Below, in pieces: positions 1 to 10,001 of a stretch of 64,000 nt of DNA. The notes beneath the pieces were generated by a model. It was given only the letters and a program-made list of their open reading frames with translations. It did not search any database and had not been told where the DNA came from. The stretch is from Photorhabdus khanii NC19 (GTDB lineage: Bacteria; Pseudomonadota; Gammaproteobacteria; Enterobacterales; Enterobacteriaceae), in the NCBI RefSeq assembly GCF_000517265.1, contig NZ_AYSJ01000014.1, positions 484,740-548,739 on the forward strand. Reading direction: 5' to 3'. The position numbers and the translations under genes are program-made. Every line of letters starts with the position of its first letter. The first letter of the stretch is position 1.

Positions 1-863
1 TTAATCAAGCCGGCACGACCCATGTAGCAATTAGCTATCTGATAACGGACCAGATCGATTGGGTGATCAGTGGTCAAATTGGAGTAAACACGTTTATCTG
101 TATGACCAAAACCAATTGCAGTATAGCCACCATTATTTTCAGCCATTTTCTGTTTAACGATATCGGCACCGATAGTGGCGGCTAAATGGTTAGCCTGACC
201 GGTTAAATCAGCGCTGGCGTGATAATCCACTCCCTCTTTTTTGAAGGCGGAATTACGCAGGTAGGCCCATAATACCGTGACCATGCCCAATGCATGTGCT
301 CGTTCAAAAGCCGCTGAAACTTCCTCGATTTGACGACGTGATTCAGCAGCACCAAAGTAAATAGTTGCACCAACGGCTACCGCGCCCATTTCAAATGCCT
401 GTTCAACGCTGGCATATAAAGTTTGATCATATTGGGCAGGATAACTCAATGTTTCATTGTGGTTCAGTTTAACCAGAAACGGGATCTTATGAGCATAGCG
501 ACGGGAAACCGAGGATAATACGCCATAAGTAGAGGCGACACAGTTACAGCCTGCTTCAATAGCCAGTTCAACGATATTCTTCGGATCAAAATAGAGTGGG
601 TTCGCGGCAAAAGAAGCGGCAGCAGAATGTTCTATACCTTGATCCACCGGCAAAATAGACAAATAGCCAGTACCGGCAAGGCGACCATGATTTAGCAATG
701 TTTGCATGGAGCGCAGAACCATATTTGGCCGGTTATTGTCGATCATGACGCGGTCAACGAAATCGGAGCCTGGCAGATAAAGATTTTCACTCGGAATGGT
801 GCTACAACGATGCTGCAATAAACTGTCTGCATCTTTGCCTAACAACTTAGCAATATCAGTCAT
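1..863 (-). CDS. fbaB: Class I fructose-bisphosphate aldolase FbaB (3' end outside window)
   Basis: Reading leftwards from an ATG at 863 gives [16 protein letters not shown] and an open frame to the window edge, 287 codons of a family usually about 350 residues long. The protein matches archaeal-type class I aldolases (DhnA/FbaB): it has an [10 protein letters not shown] segment, the [13 protein letters not shown] strand, and a DIVKQKM segment near the edge that would carry the Schiff-base lysine region. The enzyme interconverts fructose 1,6-bisphosphate with dihydroxyacetone phosphate and glyceraldehyde 3-phosphate in the cytoplasm and is usually the gluconeogenic isoform. It is truncated only by the window. 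In E. coli fbaB also lies in the yegQ neighbourhood. Confidence 0.93.
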   Translation of the reverse strand, partial: MTDIAKLLGKDADSLLQHRCSTIPSENLYLPGSDFVDRVMIDNNRPNMVLRSMQTLLNHGRLAGTGYLSILPVDQGIEHSAAASFAANPLYFDPKNIVELAIEAGCNCVASTYGVLSSVSRRYAHKIPFLVKLNHNETLSYPAQYDQTLYASVEQAFEMGAVAVGATIYFGAAESRRQIEEVSAAFERAHALGMVTVLWAYLRNSAFKKEGVDYHASADLTGQANHLAATIGADIVKQKMAENNGGYTAIGFGHTDKRVYSNLTTDHPIDLVRYQIANCYMGRAGLI

Positions 864-2631
864 GTCTTACTCCAGTTCACAAAAGAGACTATTGATTGTC
901 ATTTATCCGTTTTGAAATAACAAGTTGTATTAGGAGGGAAGTGGTAGTGGATCGCTTCAGGTAGGCTTTCAAAGTGAAGTTTATTGCCTGAAAAGGAACC
1001 CTTAACGTAAAAGCTATATTACCGTGCTTTCAAGTGATTTACGTATTCAAGGGAATGGTTTTGTTTATAGGAGAAGTTTTGGAAAATGGAATTTAAAATA
1101 TTTCTGCTCTACTGATGTGATTTTCATACTTAAATATCTATTCTAATCTCGTCAGGTTAAATCGGATTTTGATTTTTGATGTTGGTGATTTATCTTCTGT
1201 CCCTCAGTTTTAAGTATTATAAAAGCCCGCACCTTTAAGGTGGAGGGAATTATAGGGCTGTGCGAACGATATGAAGATTTCAGATGGTCGTATTCTTTCA
1301 CTTAAATTGTAAATGCCATCCGTTAAATACTAATGTGATGATTTTTGATTTTAAGAACATTAAAGGTGGTTTCACGATGATACACAAAAAATACAATCCC
1401 TCTTGGGAAGGTTATATGGACTATAGACTGAAAGGTGGTAACTATTTGATATATTAAATAATATTCTGGATGCCTCCGAATGTCTATGTAAGAGATATTA
1501 AACTATGTGATTAATATTATTGTATTGTGCATTTGCACAAATAAGTTCATTGGTTACATGAAATGCGTACAAAAACACAATATATCCTGATGTTATTTTA
1601 ATGAGATTTATAGGGTTATATATTAATATTTTTAAGTTTTTATTTTGGCAGTTTATTTGTTCTAATCATATATAATAAATAAGGCTTTGGGTCATCACAG
1701 TTCTAAAATATATATAATCCTGTAAGCGATAATCAATGTGGTTATTTATCCTATCGTAAAAATGATTATAATGTAAAATAATTATTGTGTTAAATTTTTA
1801 GTTTCAGCCTGTATTTATCGATCAATTAACTGATTGATAAACATATAAATATAATTTAATTCTTTCACAGATAGAAAATTCCTCATGGTTTTTTATTTCA
1901 GATGGTGATACTTAACTTTTTTCTCTTTATAAAAAACATTTTTCCTGTTACGTTTCTTTTTTGGTAAATAGTGTTATATCAAATGGTTAGATTGTTGATG
2001 GAAGATGTTGCGTTTGGTAGATAAGGCAGAATGATTATTGTTGTTCCCCACTGGACTGTCTTTTCCTGAATGTTATTGCCAGATGATATTTTCACTCTGG
2101 ATCCAGTGCAGAAATGTGTTTCTATCGTCCTTTGATTTGCTAGCCGGCACTTGTTGTGAGGTTAAGATGAATATCAATTTCATGCTTGTAAGGTACGGGA
2201 TGTGCTGCATTGTTGTTCACCGGCCTGTGGTCGATGATTGTTATTTTACCCTTGTTAATATTATGGCTATATGAAACAGAAGCTGCTCAGTGTTGATAAC
2301 CAGAATAGTCAGGTAAATGTTGAACTAATAGTTTTAACAATAAGTAAATTGCAATTATCTATTTTCATAATTTTCACCTGATTAATTCTATCGAATTGTA
2401 TAATATTTAGTCTAAACATGATGGATTTCTTGAATTATTGAACAGTGAAAAATTTTAATTACATTTCTTTAGATAGTGTGATATTTCAATAAGTAGAAAT
2501 ATTTTCTTATTAATGCATAGAGTACAAGAAACATATTAATATAAAGGTTTATTAATTTAATAGTTAAGTTTATCTATTTAATTAATCATGTAAATAAATC
2601 CTGTAACTTGTTGATTTTATTTATCGGACAG
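864..2631. other. Long AT-rich intergenic region, no convincing gene
   Basis: About 1.77 kb between fbaB and the CyaR homologue. It must contain the fbaB promoter on its left side. Frames are short and AT-rich. An open frame of 78 codons at 2038-2274 (plus) has no recognisable domain, a Cys/aromatic-rich composition and no good ribosome binding site. A 26-codon frame at 1377-1457 has a GGTGG-like element upstream but nothing else in its favour. I see no tRNA, insertion sequence or array. It may be decayed sequence; in E. coli the cyaR flank also holds a prophage remnant (ogrK). Confidence 0.6.
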
Positions 2632-2724
2632 AAAAAGAAAAGGCCAGCTCAAGGGAGATTGAGCCGGCCAAGGAGGTGGTTCCTAGTCTTACTGTAGAAC
2701 TTTTTTAATTTTTTATTTTTCACC
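2632..2724 (-). ncRNA. cyaR: CyaR small regulatory RNA homologue
   Basis: Read on the minus strand, the segment begins GGTGAAAAA, contains the CyaR signature AGGAACCACCTCCTTGGCC (2684 to 2666), and ends in a hairpin whose arms are GGCCGGCTCAA and TTGAGCTGGCC around an ATCTCCC loop, followed by TTTTCTTTTT. E. coli CyaR (87 nt) has the same order: AGGAACCACCTCCTTAGCC, a terminator hairpin with a conserved CTCCCTT loop, and a U tract. It lies directly downstream of yegQ in E. coli, as here. CyaR is an Hfq-dependent RNA whose exposed CCUCC region pairs with target ribosome binding sites (ompX, luxS, nadE, yqaE in E. coli). The ends are estimated from the -10 box and the U tract. Confidence 0.93.
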
Positions 2725-2728
2725 AACA

Positions 2729-2771
2729 ATACTACGGTAAATAAAATAGTATTGATGTGATCTGTTTCTAA
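2729..2771 (-). promoter_or_regulatory. cyaR promoter: -10 box and CRP-like site
   Basis: On the minus strand a TAGTAT -10 hexamer (2734 to 2729) lies about 7 nt before the inferred RNA start. A TGTGA half-site (2756-2760) followed by 6 nt and TCTAA (2767-2771) is centred at about 2763.5, close to -41.5 from the start. This is the class II position used by CRP at E. coli cyaR. The left half-site is perfect and the right half is weak, so CRP control is likely but not proven. Confidence 0.7.
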
Positions 2772-2810
2772 AAAAAGAAATATATCATCACCAAGATGGT
2801 ATATTGGTGA

Positions 2811-4187
2811 TTATTTGTCTGAGTTTCGGTTAGTTTGAGCATATTGAGAACTAATACCATTTAGATTGCGTATTAATAAGGCGTAATTAATATCAATTTG
2901 TTTAGGGATTGGTAAATAGACAATATACCCATCTCCAGGAGCAACTTCCATTGGTTGGCCTTTTTTATCCTGCATTGCTTCCAGTGTAAACTGGATATTG
3001 CCTGATGGTGTCATTAATTCGAGGCTGTTTCCAACCATGAATTTATTCTTAACTGCAACTTCAGCCAATCCGTTGACCCGTTTCCCCGTAAACTCACCGA
3101 CAAATTGTTGGGTGTCGGATATTGAATGACCGTATTCATAACTCTGATAGGCATCGTGGGTATGGCGGCGCAAAAAACCTTCGGTATATCCACGGTGAGC
3201 AAGTCCTTCCAGCGTTGTCAGCAGGGTTGGATCGAAAGGTTTTCCTGCGACAGCATCATCAATGGCTCTGCGATAAACTTGTGCTGTGCGGGCACAGTAA
3301 TAGAAAGATTTTGTCCGTCCTTCGATTTTCAACGAATGAACACCCATTTTAGTTAATCGCTCAACATGCTCAATCGCGCGTAAGTCTTTGGAGTTCATGA
3401 TATAAGTGCCATGTTCATCTTCAAAAGCCGACATATATTCGCCTGGTCGTTTCGCTTCTTCGAACATAAATACTTTATCTGTTGGTGCACCTTCTCCCAA
3501 TGTCGGCTCGATATTTTTTGCCGGTATAGGTTCATGCATATGCACAATGTTACCGATATCATCCTCTTTGCCTTCTTGAACATGATATTCCCAGCGACAG
3601 GCATTAGTGCATGTTCCTTGATTTGGATCACGTTTATTAATATAACCGGATAACAGGCAGCGACCGGAATAGGCCATGCACAGTGCACCATGTACGAAAA
3701 TTTCCAGCTCCATATCGGGAACATGCTGGCGAATCTCGTTAATTTCATCCAGAGAAAGTTCACGGGAGAGAATGACTCTGGTCAGGCCCATTTGTTGCCA
3801 GAATTTGACTGTCGCCCAGTTAACCGCGTTAGCTTGAACGGAAAGATGAATTTCCATTTCGGGAAAAGCTTCACGAACCAGCATAATCAGTCCGGGATCG
3901 GACATAATTAGCGCATCAGGTCCCATTTCAACGACAGGTTTCAGATCACGGATAAAGGTTTTCAGTTTGGCATTGTGCGGCGCAATATTCACCACAACAT
4001 AAAAACGTTTGCCAAGCTCATGCGCTTCTTTGATACCTAGCGCCAGATTTTCGTGATTGAATTCATTATTGCGAACACGCAGGCTGTAACGTGGTTGACC
4101 GGCATAAACTGCGTCTGCGCCATAGGCAAAAGCATAACGCATATTTTTCAGCGAACCGGCAGGGGAAAGTAATTCTGGAGTAAACAT
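2811..4187 (-). CDS. trhP: tRNA 5-hydroxyuridine modification protein TrhP (peptidase U32 family, YegQ)
   Basis: 458 residues, colinear with E. coli YegQ/TrhP. The N-terminus MFTPELLSPAGSLKNMRYAF and the motif GADAVYAGQPRYSLRVRNNE are diagnostic of the U32 family. A cysteine cluster (CMAYSGRCLLSGY, then GTCTNACRWEY) matches the iron-sulfur ligands of the family. TrhP works in prephenate-dependent hydroxylation of U34 in tRNAs (ho5U, the precursor of cmo5U). The gene stands alone, about 200 bp downstream of yegP, with cyaR downstream as in E. coli. Despite the peptidase family name, no proteolytic role is implied. Confidence 0.95.
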   Translation of the reverse strand: MFTPELLSPAGSLKNMRYAFAYGADAVYAGQPRYSLRVRNNEFNHENLALGIKEAHELGKRFYVVVNIAPHNAKLKTFIRDLKPVVEMGPDALIMSDPGLIMLVREAFPEMEIHLSVQANAVNWATVKFWQQMGLTRVILSRELSLDEINEIRQHVPDMELEIFVHGALCMAYSGRCLLSGYINKRDPNQGTCTNACRWEYHVQEGKEDDIGNIVHMHEPIPAKNIEPTLGEGAPTDKVFMFEEAKRPGEYMSAFEDEHGTYIMNSKDLRAIEHVERLTKMGVHSLKIEGRTKSFYYCARTAQVYRRAIDDAVAGKPFDPTLLTTLEGLAHRGYTEGFLRRHTHDAYQSYEYGHSISDTQQFVGEFTGKRVNGLAEVAVKNKFMVGNSLELMTPSGNIQFTLEAMQDKKGQPMEVAPGDGYIVYLPIPKQIDINYALLIRNLNGISSQYAQTNRNSDK

Positions 4188-4386
4188 GGTTAAAAAGTTC
4201 TCGGTCTGAGTTCAGCGCAATTTTCACTACAAAAAGTGAGGGTAAGGCGGAGGATTCTAACGCTTAATTTGTTGAGGATACAAATTTATTAGATTGAAGT
4301 GCTCAGTTCTGTTGGTCGATGAAGTTGCACCTTATCCGTTGAATATTAATTTCAACTGATAAGGTGCAGTTTATGATGAAAAAATA

Positions 4387-4731
4387 TCACTCTGACTTTG
4401 TCAGATCCCGGACATTTTCGCTTGAACCATTCTTAATGGCAGACTGAATGCCCTTTTTAGCAATGGTTTCATTATCGAAAGATTCGCTGATGCCGATGAC
4501 TTGGTAGTTTCTGGCTTTCAGCACGAAATAATGCTTGCCAGATTTGTGTTCCCTGATTTCGAAGTTTTTTTCTGCCGGTGAGTTTGCCTGGACAGAACGA
4601 ATCCCTTTATTCGCCGCTGCCTTTGTGGTGTACATTTCACTGGTGAGGATAACGTCACCGTTCGATGCTTTTAAATTGAAGTAATACTGCTTGTTTTTTG
4701 TTCTTCTCAGATCATAATAAGCTACAGCCAT
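4387..4731 (-). CDS. yegP: YegP-family DUF1508 protein (two tandem repeats)
   Basis: 114 residues starting MAVAYYDLRRTKNKQYYF. An ATG further upstream would add five residues, but GGAGG lies 8 nt before the ATG at 4731, so I chose that start. The protein has two copies of the roughly 50-residue DUF1508 unit: YYFNLKASNGDVILTSEMY with the KAAANKGIRSVQ helix, then HYFVLKARNYQVIGISESF with the IAKKGIQSAIKN helix. YegP-type proteins are small, cytoplasmic and of unknown function. In E. coli the gene also lies next to baeR and yegQ. Confidence 0.9.
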   Translation of the reverse strand: MAVAYYDLRRTKNKQYYFNLKASNGDVILTSEMYTTKAAANKGIRSVQANSPAEKNFEIREHKSGKHYFVLKARNYQVIGISESFDNETIAKKGIQSAIKNGSSENVRDLTKSE

Positions 4732-4828
4732 AAGAAATTCCTCCAATCAAAGGTAAGTATTTTTAATATAGCTGAATTTCTGACCGGCGAAAGGTTGAGA
4801 GAAATTTAATTCGGTTAAAGTGTGACAG

Positions 4829-5533
4829 TTATAACAAACGGCATATATCCGCTTCCCACCGGTAACCCAGTCCATAAATAGAGCGAATGAACGTTTTACT
4901 GTTGTCCAATTGGTCCAATTTGCGACGCAGATTTTTAATATGGCTATCAATAGTACGGTCTGTCACGATCCGGTGATCGTCATACAAATTATCCAATAAT
5001 TGATCGCGGGAAAACACTTGCCCTGGACGACTGGCCATCGTTTTTAATAACCGGAATTCAACCGGTGTCAAATCCAGTATTTTATCGCAGTAACGTGCCT
5101 GGAAGCAGGCTTCGTCAATGTGTAGATCACTTTGTCTGACAATATCCTGCGGCCGGTAACAGCGGCGAAGAATGGTTTTAACTCGCGCGACAATTTCACG
5201 CGGGCTGTAAGGTTTACAAATGTAATCATCCGCTCCGATTTCCAGCCCCAATAAACGGTCAATTTCTTCCGTTTTGGCGGTAACCATAATAATCGGCACG
5301 TCAGAGAAGCGGCGGATTTCCCGGCAGACAGATATGCCATCACAACCTGGCAGCATCAGATCCAGCAATATAATATCTGGATTATGTTGCTGTACATGGG
5401 GAACAACTTGATCACCACGCAGTAACCATTGAGTTTCGTAATCAGCCGCGCGCAGGTAATCAACCAGCAACTGGCCGAGTTTTGGCTCATCTTCAACAAT
5501 CAGAACAGTATAATGGTCAGATTCTGTACTCAT
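4829..5533 (-). CDS. baeR: Response regulator BaeR
   Basis: 234 residues of the OmpR/PhoB class. The receiver domain starts [13 protein letters not shown], with the phosphoacceptor Asp at about residue 58 ([15 protein letters not shown]) and a conserved [12 protein letters not shown]. The C-terminal winged helix has [17 protein letters not shown] and [13 protein letters not shown]. BaeR activates mdtABC and other envelope-stress genes when phosphorylated by BaeS. Its ATG overlaps the baeS stop codon (ATGA), so it is translationally coupled as the last gene of the mdtABC-baeSR unit. Confidence 0.95.
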   Translation of the reverse strand: MSTESDHYTVLIVEDEPKLGQLLVDYLRAADYETQWLLRGDQVVPHVQQHNPDIILLDLMLPGCDGISVCREIRRFSDVPIIMVTAKTEEIDRLLGLEIGADDYICKPYSPREIVARVKTILRRCYRPQDIVRQSDLHIDEACFQARYCDKILDLTPVEFRLLKTMASRPGQVFSRDQLLDNLYDDHRIVTDRTIDSHIKNLRRKLDQLDNSKTFIRSIYGLGYRWEADICRLL

Positions 5534-6918
5534 ATCGTTTCACTGTCAGGGGATTCAGTTAGCGGCAATTCTACGATAATTCTTAAGCCACCTAAAGGTG
5601 AGGGTTCAGCACAGATCGTACCGTTATGTGCTTCAACGATGTTATAGCAAATAGCCAGCCCAAGCCCTGATCCACCACTGGCGCGGTTTCGTGAGGATTC
5701 GCTGCGGTAGAATCGTTCAAAAGCCCGTTGGCATTGCTCGGGTAACAGGCCAGGCTCGCTATCCTGCCAGTTCAATATAAAGTGATTATTAGCAGAATAC
5801 CCCTCAATAGTCAGTTTTCCATTATCAGTGGTATAGCGAAGGCTGTTTTCCAGCAAATTATGAAAAAGCTGGGTCAATCTGCCTGGATCAGCAAACATCA
5901 TGATAGTTTCAGGCAGTTTAACATCCATCTGAATTTGCTTATCAAGGAAGCGTCCACGATAAGACGCGATAGCCGCCTGAATTAACTCACTGATATTGAT
6001 AAATTCTTTCCGGTATGCCAGCGCTCCGCGATCTGATAACGAGAGCTGGTGCAGATCATCAACCAGTTTGGTCAATGTGGTGATCTCTGCCAGTAACGAA
6101 TTCAGTGTTTCGGGTGTTGGTTGGCGAACGCCATCCTGCAAAGCTTCCAGTTCACCGCGCAATATGGAAAGGGGGGTGCGCAATTCATGGGAAATATCTG
6201 CCATATAATCGCGGCGCATCTGCTCATTTTTTTCCAGTGTACTGGCGAGCTGGTTAAAATTGTGGGCAAGCTGACCGATTTCATCTTTACTTGATGGTGT
6301 TACCCGAACACTGAAATCGCCCGACGCCAGTTTATGTGTCCCTTCGACCAGACGCTTAACGGGTTTTAACATGCCGCGGGATAACAATAGTGTGGCGATG
6401 CTGGCCAGCAGAGTAGACAAACTGGCAATTATCCAGCTTGTCAGTTGTTGCTGGCGATCAAAACTGATATCTGCTTGACGGGTAATTTTGTCTGATAAGC
6501 TGACAATGACCCAGCCAACGACCTGATGATTAGAGGTGATCGGTTTGCGATAAGTATCTTCCGGAATTTTACCTTCATGACCGGCCAGCAGTTTCATATC
6601 CTTGTCCACGACCCAGAATTGAGTTCGCCAGCCACGAGGCGGTGGACCTTGGCGGCTTTCACTGGTTTGTTCAATGGAACGAATGATTTGAAAAATGATC
6701 CGGTCATTTTTCTTTAAGAATTTCCAGCTACCATATTGTTGATATTGTTCAGCCAGTGCTTCAGCCAGCATAGATGTACGTAACTGGATATTTTGTTTTA
6801 TGTAACCCATAAAACCATGTTGAAAACTGCTTCTTACGCCCCAGTGCATGGTGATAAGTACCAGCATGCAAGTGGCGAAGATAGCCATAAACAGCTTACC
6901 GCTGATCCCTGGTTTCAT
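5530..6918 (-). CDS. baeS: Envelope-stress sensor histidine kinase BaeS
   Basis: 462 residues from the ATG at 6918, which overlaps the mdtC stop codon (ATGA). A longer in-frame reading exists but lies inside mdt[21 protein letters not shown] matches the E. coli BaeS N-terminus and forms the first membrane helix. A periplasmic region with [12 protein letters not shown] follows, then a second helix ([20 protein letters not shown]), a HAMP linker, the H-box [16 protein letters not shown] with His at about residue 244, an N-box (LLENSLRYT) and a G-box (GGSGLGLAI). It senses envelope damage and toxic compounds and phosphorylates BaeR. Confidence 0.95.
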   Translation of the reverse strand: MKPGISGKLFMAIFATCMLVLITMHWGVRSSFQHGFMGYIKQNIQLRTSMLAEALAEQYQQYGSWKFLKKNDRIIFQIIRSIEQTSESRQGPPPRGWRTQFWVVDKDMKLLAGHEGKIPEDTYRKPITSNHQVVGWVIVSLSDKITRQADISFDRQQQLTSWIIASLSTLLASIATLLLSRGMLKPVKRLVEGTHKLASGDFSVRVTPSSKDEIGQLAHNFNQLASTLEKNEQMRRDYMADISHELRTPLSILRGELEALQDGVRQPTPETLNSLLAEITTLTKLVDDLHQLSLSDRGALAYRKEFINISELIQAAIASYRGRFLDKQIQMDVKLPETIMMFADPGRLTQLFHNLLENSLRYTTDNGKLTIEGYSANNHFILNWQDSEPGLLPEQCQRAFERFYRSESSRNRASGGSGLGLAICYNIVEAHNGTICAEPSPLGGLRIIVELPLTESPDSETI

Positions 6919-9900
6919 CGTTGCCCCGCAATCTGTTTGGTGGCATGCCGTTGTTGCCATTTCTCCCTCAGCCGATCAAAACAGAGATAGACAACCGGTG
7001 TGGTATATAGCGTCAAAAGCTGGCTCATGACCAAGCCACCAACGATGGTGATTCCCAATGGTTGGCGCAATTCCGCTCCATCACCACTGCTCAAAACCAG
7101 TGGCAGGGCACCAAACAAGGCGGCCAGTGTAGTCATCAGAATTGGGCGGAAACGTAACAGGCTGGCCTGGAATATCGCGTCACGGGCGCAGAGATTACCG
7201 TTACACTGAGTTTCAATGGCAAAATCCACCATAATAATGGCATTTTTTTTCACGATACCAATCAACAACATGATGCCTATTAAAGCGATCAGGCTGAATG
7301 GTGTGTCAAACAGTTCCAGCGCCAGCAGGGCACCAATCCCGGCAGAAGGCAGAGTAGAAAGAATGGTCAGTGGATGGATATAACTTTCATATAATATCCC
7401 CAGTACCAGATAAACAGTCATAATGGCAGCCAGGATCAAGAATAATTGTGATTTCAGGGTTTCCTGAAAAATCTGGGCGGTGCCGGCGAAAGTGCCGCGA
7501 ACCGTTGAGGGCACACTCAGTTCGGTCATGGTTCTTTCAATCGCATTAATAGCGTCGGAGAGGGTATAACCTGTCGGTACATTGAAAGAAATAGTAGACG
7601 CAGCAGAAAGCCCCTGATGATTTACACTTAACGGCGCGTTAGCCGGTTGCCAGTGGGCGAAATAGGAGAGTGGAACCGCGTTTCCTTGATTATTTATCAC
7701 AAACATTTTTTCCAGTGCGCTGACATCCTGCGTATATTCCGGTGCAACTTCCATCACAACTTTGTACTGATTTAGTGGCTGATAAATAGTGGATATTTGT
7801 CGTTGACCAAAAGCGTTATTCAGCAGGCTATTTGCTTCACTGACATTAATTCCCAGTCGTGACATGGTGTCACGATCATAGATTATTGCCATTTCAGCCC
7901 CTTTATCTTCTTTATCGGAATTAACATCGGTCAGTTGGGGCAGTTGCCCTAATGCTTTACGAATAATGGGTTCCCATTTGCGGAGATCATTGAGGTCATC
8001 TGCCAGCAAGGTAAATTGGTAGCTGGCATTAGACTGACGACCTCCAGCCCTGATATCTTGTACTGGAATCAGAAACAGGTTTGCCCCCGGTTCATTGGCA
8101 AGTTTAATTCTCAGGTGTGAAATAACCTGTTCGGTACTGTCTGAGCGCTCTTTCAATGGTTTCAGAGAGATAAAAATAAAGCCATTATTGACCCGTCCAC
8201 CACCAGTGAAACCGGTAACGCTGTCTACCGCAGGGTCGGCATCGATTGCCTGCATAAAATTTTTCATTTTTTCACTCATAGACTGGAAAGAGATACTTTG
8301 ATCTGCCCGGACAAACCCAAACAACCGGCCGGTGTCCTGTTCTGGGAAGAAAGTTTTTGGGATATTGATATAGAGCCAAATATTCAGGGCAATAATGCCA
8401 GACAGGATTAACAATACCCAACGGCTATGATTAAGAGTCCACATTAGAGAGCGCCCATAGCCTTGTTGAATTTTCAACAGAACTTTACCGAATCCACGGA
8501 TTCTTTTCTGTGCTTTGGGTGGTTGGGATTTCAGTAAATGGGCGCACATCATCGGCGTCAGTGTCAAAGAAACCAGCAATGAGATGCCGATTGATGTGGT
8601 TAAGGTGATGGCAAATTCACGGAATAGCCGACCGACCAGTCCATCCATTAGCAGAAGTGGGATAAAAACGGCGACCAGCGAAATACTCATAGCAATAACA
8701 GTAAAGCCCACTTCCCGGACACCGCGCAGTGCGGCTTGCATCGGTTTGATACCGGCTTCAAGGTGGCGGGAAATATTTTCCAGTACCACAATCGCATCAT
8801 CCACCACAAATCCCGTCGCAATCGTCAGAGCCATCAGGGAAAGGTTGTTCAGACTGAAACCGCACAGATACATGGCGGTAAATGTTCCAATGAGTGAAAC
8901 GGGTACCGCCATTGCCGGGATCAACGTTGCCCGGCCAGAACGTAAAAACAGAAATACCACCAGAATCACCAGCCCGATAGCAATCACCAGCGCCCGTTCT
9001 ACCTCAACCAATGAAGCGCGAATCGTCGGTGTGCGATCTTGAGCTACTTTAAGCTGAATAGAGGCAGGAATGGATTCACTCAATGCCGGTAATTGTTCAC
9101 GGATCCGGTTTACTGTGGCGATAATATTTGCACCGGCTTCACGGCGAATGATCAGCAAAATAGCCGGTTTACCATCAGACATGCCGGCTGCTCTGACATT
9201 CTGAACAGAATCTTTTACATTCGCGACATCCTGCAATCGCACCGGTGAGCCGTTATTATAATGAACGATTATCGGGCGATAGCTTTCGGCTGTTTTTAAC
9301 TCATCATTGGTTTGAACTTGCCAGCGTTGTTGCTCGGAATCCACATAGCCCTGTGGACGATGAACATTGGCATTGCTGATCGCTTTGCGCACCGTATCCA
9401 GAGAAACACCCTGATGAAATAGAGCACTGGGATCCAATTCAATTCTTACTGCGGGTAATGAACTGCCGCCAACAGAGACTTCACTGACGCCTTCAACTTG
9501 TGCAATTTTCTGAGCCAGTTGAGTAGACGCAAAATCATAAAGCTGCCCCTGATTATAGGTATCAGAAGTCAGTGTCAGGATCATAATCGGTGCGTCGGAC
9601 AGGTTTGCTTTGTAATAACGCGGTCTGCTGGGCATACCAGAAGGCAACATACTTTGGGCAGCATTCAGAGCTGCCTGTACATCCCGTGCCGCGCTGTTAA
9701 TATCACGACTCAGGTCAAATTCAAGTGTGATATTGGTATTGCCAAGGGAGCTACTGGATGTCATTTCATTGACACCGGCAATTCGGCCTAAGGCACGCTC
9801 CAGCGGAGTCGCAACAGATGAGGCCATTGTCTCCGGTGAGGCGCCCGGTAATGAGGCATAGACGGAGATCACCGGAAAATCTACTTGCGGTAAAGGGGAA

Positions 9901-10001
9901 ACCGGCAACAGGGTAAACCCCAATAGTCCGCACAGGGTTATGGCTAAACTTAATAGCGTGGTGGCAACCGGGCGCTGGATAAATAAAGCAAAGAATTTCA
10001 C
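6915..10001 (-). CDS. mdtC: Multidrug efflux RND transporter subunit MdtC
   Basis: 1028 residues, an RND permease beginning [20 protein letters not shown]. It has the usual two blocks of one plus five membrane helices with large periplasmic loops. The transmembrane helix 4 motif [17 protein letters not shown] carries the acidic pair needed for proton relay, and [16 protein letters not shown] lies in the second half. MdtC works with MdtB as a heterotrimer (MdtB2C) together with MdtA and an outer-membrane TolC, exporting bile salts, novobiocin and other compounds. Its ATG overlaps the mdtB stop by 4 nt. Downstream, baeS follows directly; the major-facilitator gene mdtD found here in E. coli is missing. 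Confidence 0.95.
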   Translation of the reverse strand: MKFFALFIQRPVATTLLSLAITLCGLLGFTLLPVSPLPQVDFPVISVYASLPGASPETMASSVATPLERALGRIAGVNEMTSSSSLGNTNITLEFDLSRDINSAARDVQAALNAAQSMLPSGMPSRPRYYKANLSDAPIMILTLTSDTYNQGQLYDFASTQLAQKIAQVEGVSEVSVGGSSLPAVRIELDPSALFHQGVSLDTVRKAISNANVHRPQGYVDSEQQRWQVQTNDELKTAESYRPIIVHYNNGSPVRLQDVANVKDSVQNVRAAGMSDGKPAILLIIRREAGANIIATVNRIREQLPALSESIPASIQLKVAQDRTPTIRASLVEVERALVIAIGLVILVVFLFLRSGRATLIPAMAVPVSLIGTFTAMYLCGFSLNNLSLMALTIATGFVVDDAIVVLENISRHLEAGIKPMQAALRGVREVGFTVIAMSISLVAVFIPLLLMDGLVGRLFREFAITLTTSIGISLLVSLTLTPMMCAHLLKSQPPKAQKRIRGFGKVLLKIQQGYGRSLMWTLNHSRWVLLILSGIIALNIWLYINIPKTFFPEQDTGRLFGFVRADQSISFQSMSEKMKNFMQAIDADPAVDSVTGFTGGGRVNNGFIFISLKPLKERSDSTEQVISHLRIKLANEPGANLFLIPVQDIRAGGRQSNASYQFTLLADDLNDLRKWEPIIRKALGQLPQLTDVNSDKEDKGAEMAIIYDRDTMSRLGINVSEANSLLNNAFGQRQISTIYQPLNQYKVVMEVAPEYTQDVSALEKMFVINNQGNAVPLSYFAHWQPANAPLSVNHQGLSAASTISFNVPTGYTLSDAINAIERTMTELSVPSTVRGTFAGTAQIFQETLKSQLFLILAAIMTVYLVLGILYESYIHPLTILSTLPSAGIGALLALELFDTPFSLIALIGIMLLIGIVKKNAIIMVDFAIETQCNGNLCARDAIFQASLLRFRPILMTTLAALFGALPLVLSSGDGAELRQPLGITIVGGLVMSQLLTLYTTPVVYLCFDRLREKWQQRHATKQIAGQR

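Noticed and set aside
2038-2274. 78-codon plus-strand frame in the fbaB-cyaR gap
   Set aside because: No ribosome binding site, odd Cys-rich composition, no recognisable motif and surrounded by AT-rich noncoding sequence.
8515-9042. 175-codon frame opposite mdtC
   Set aside because: Shadow of the highly conserved RND coding sequence; Ser/Arg/Thr-rich antisense composition and no independent support.
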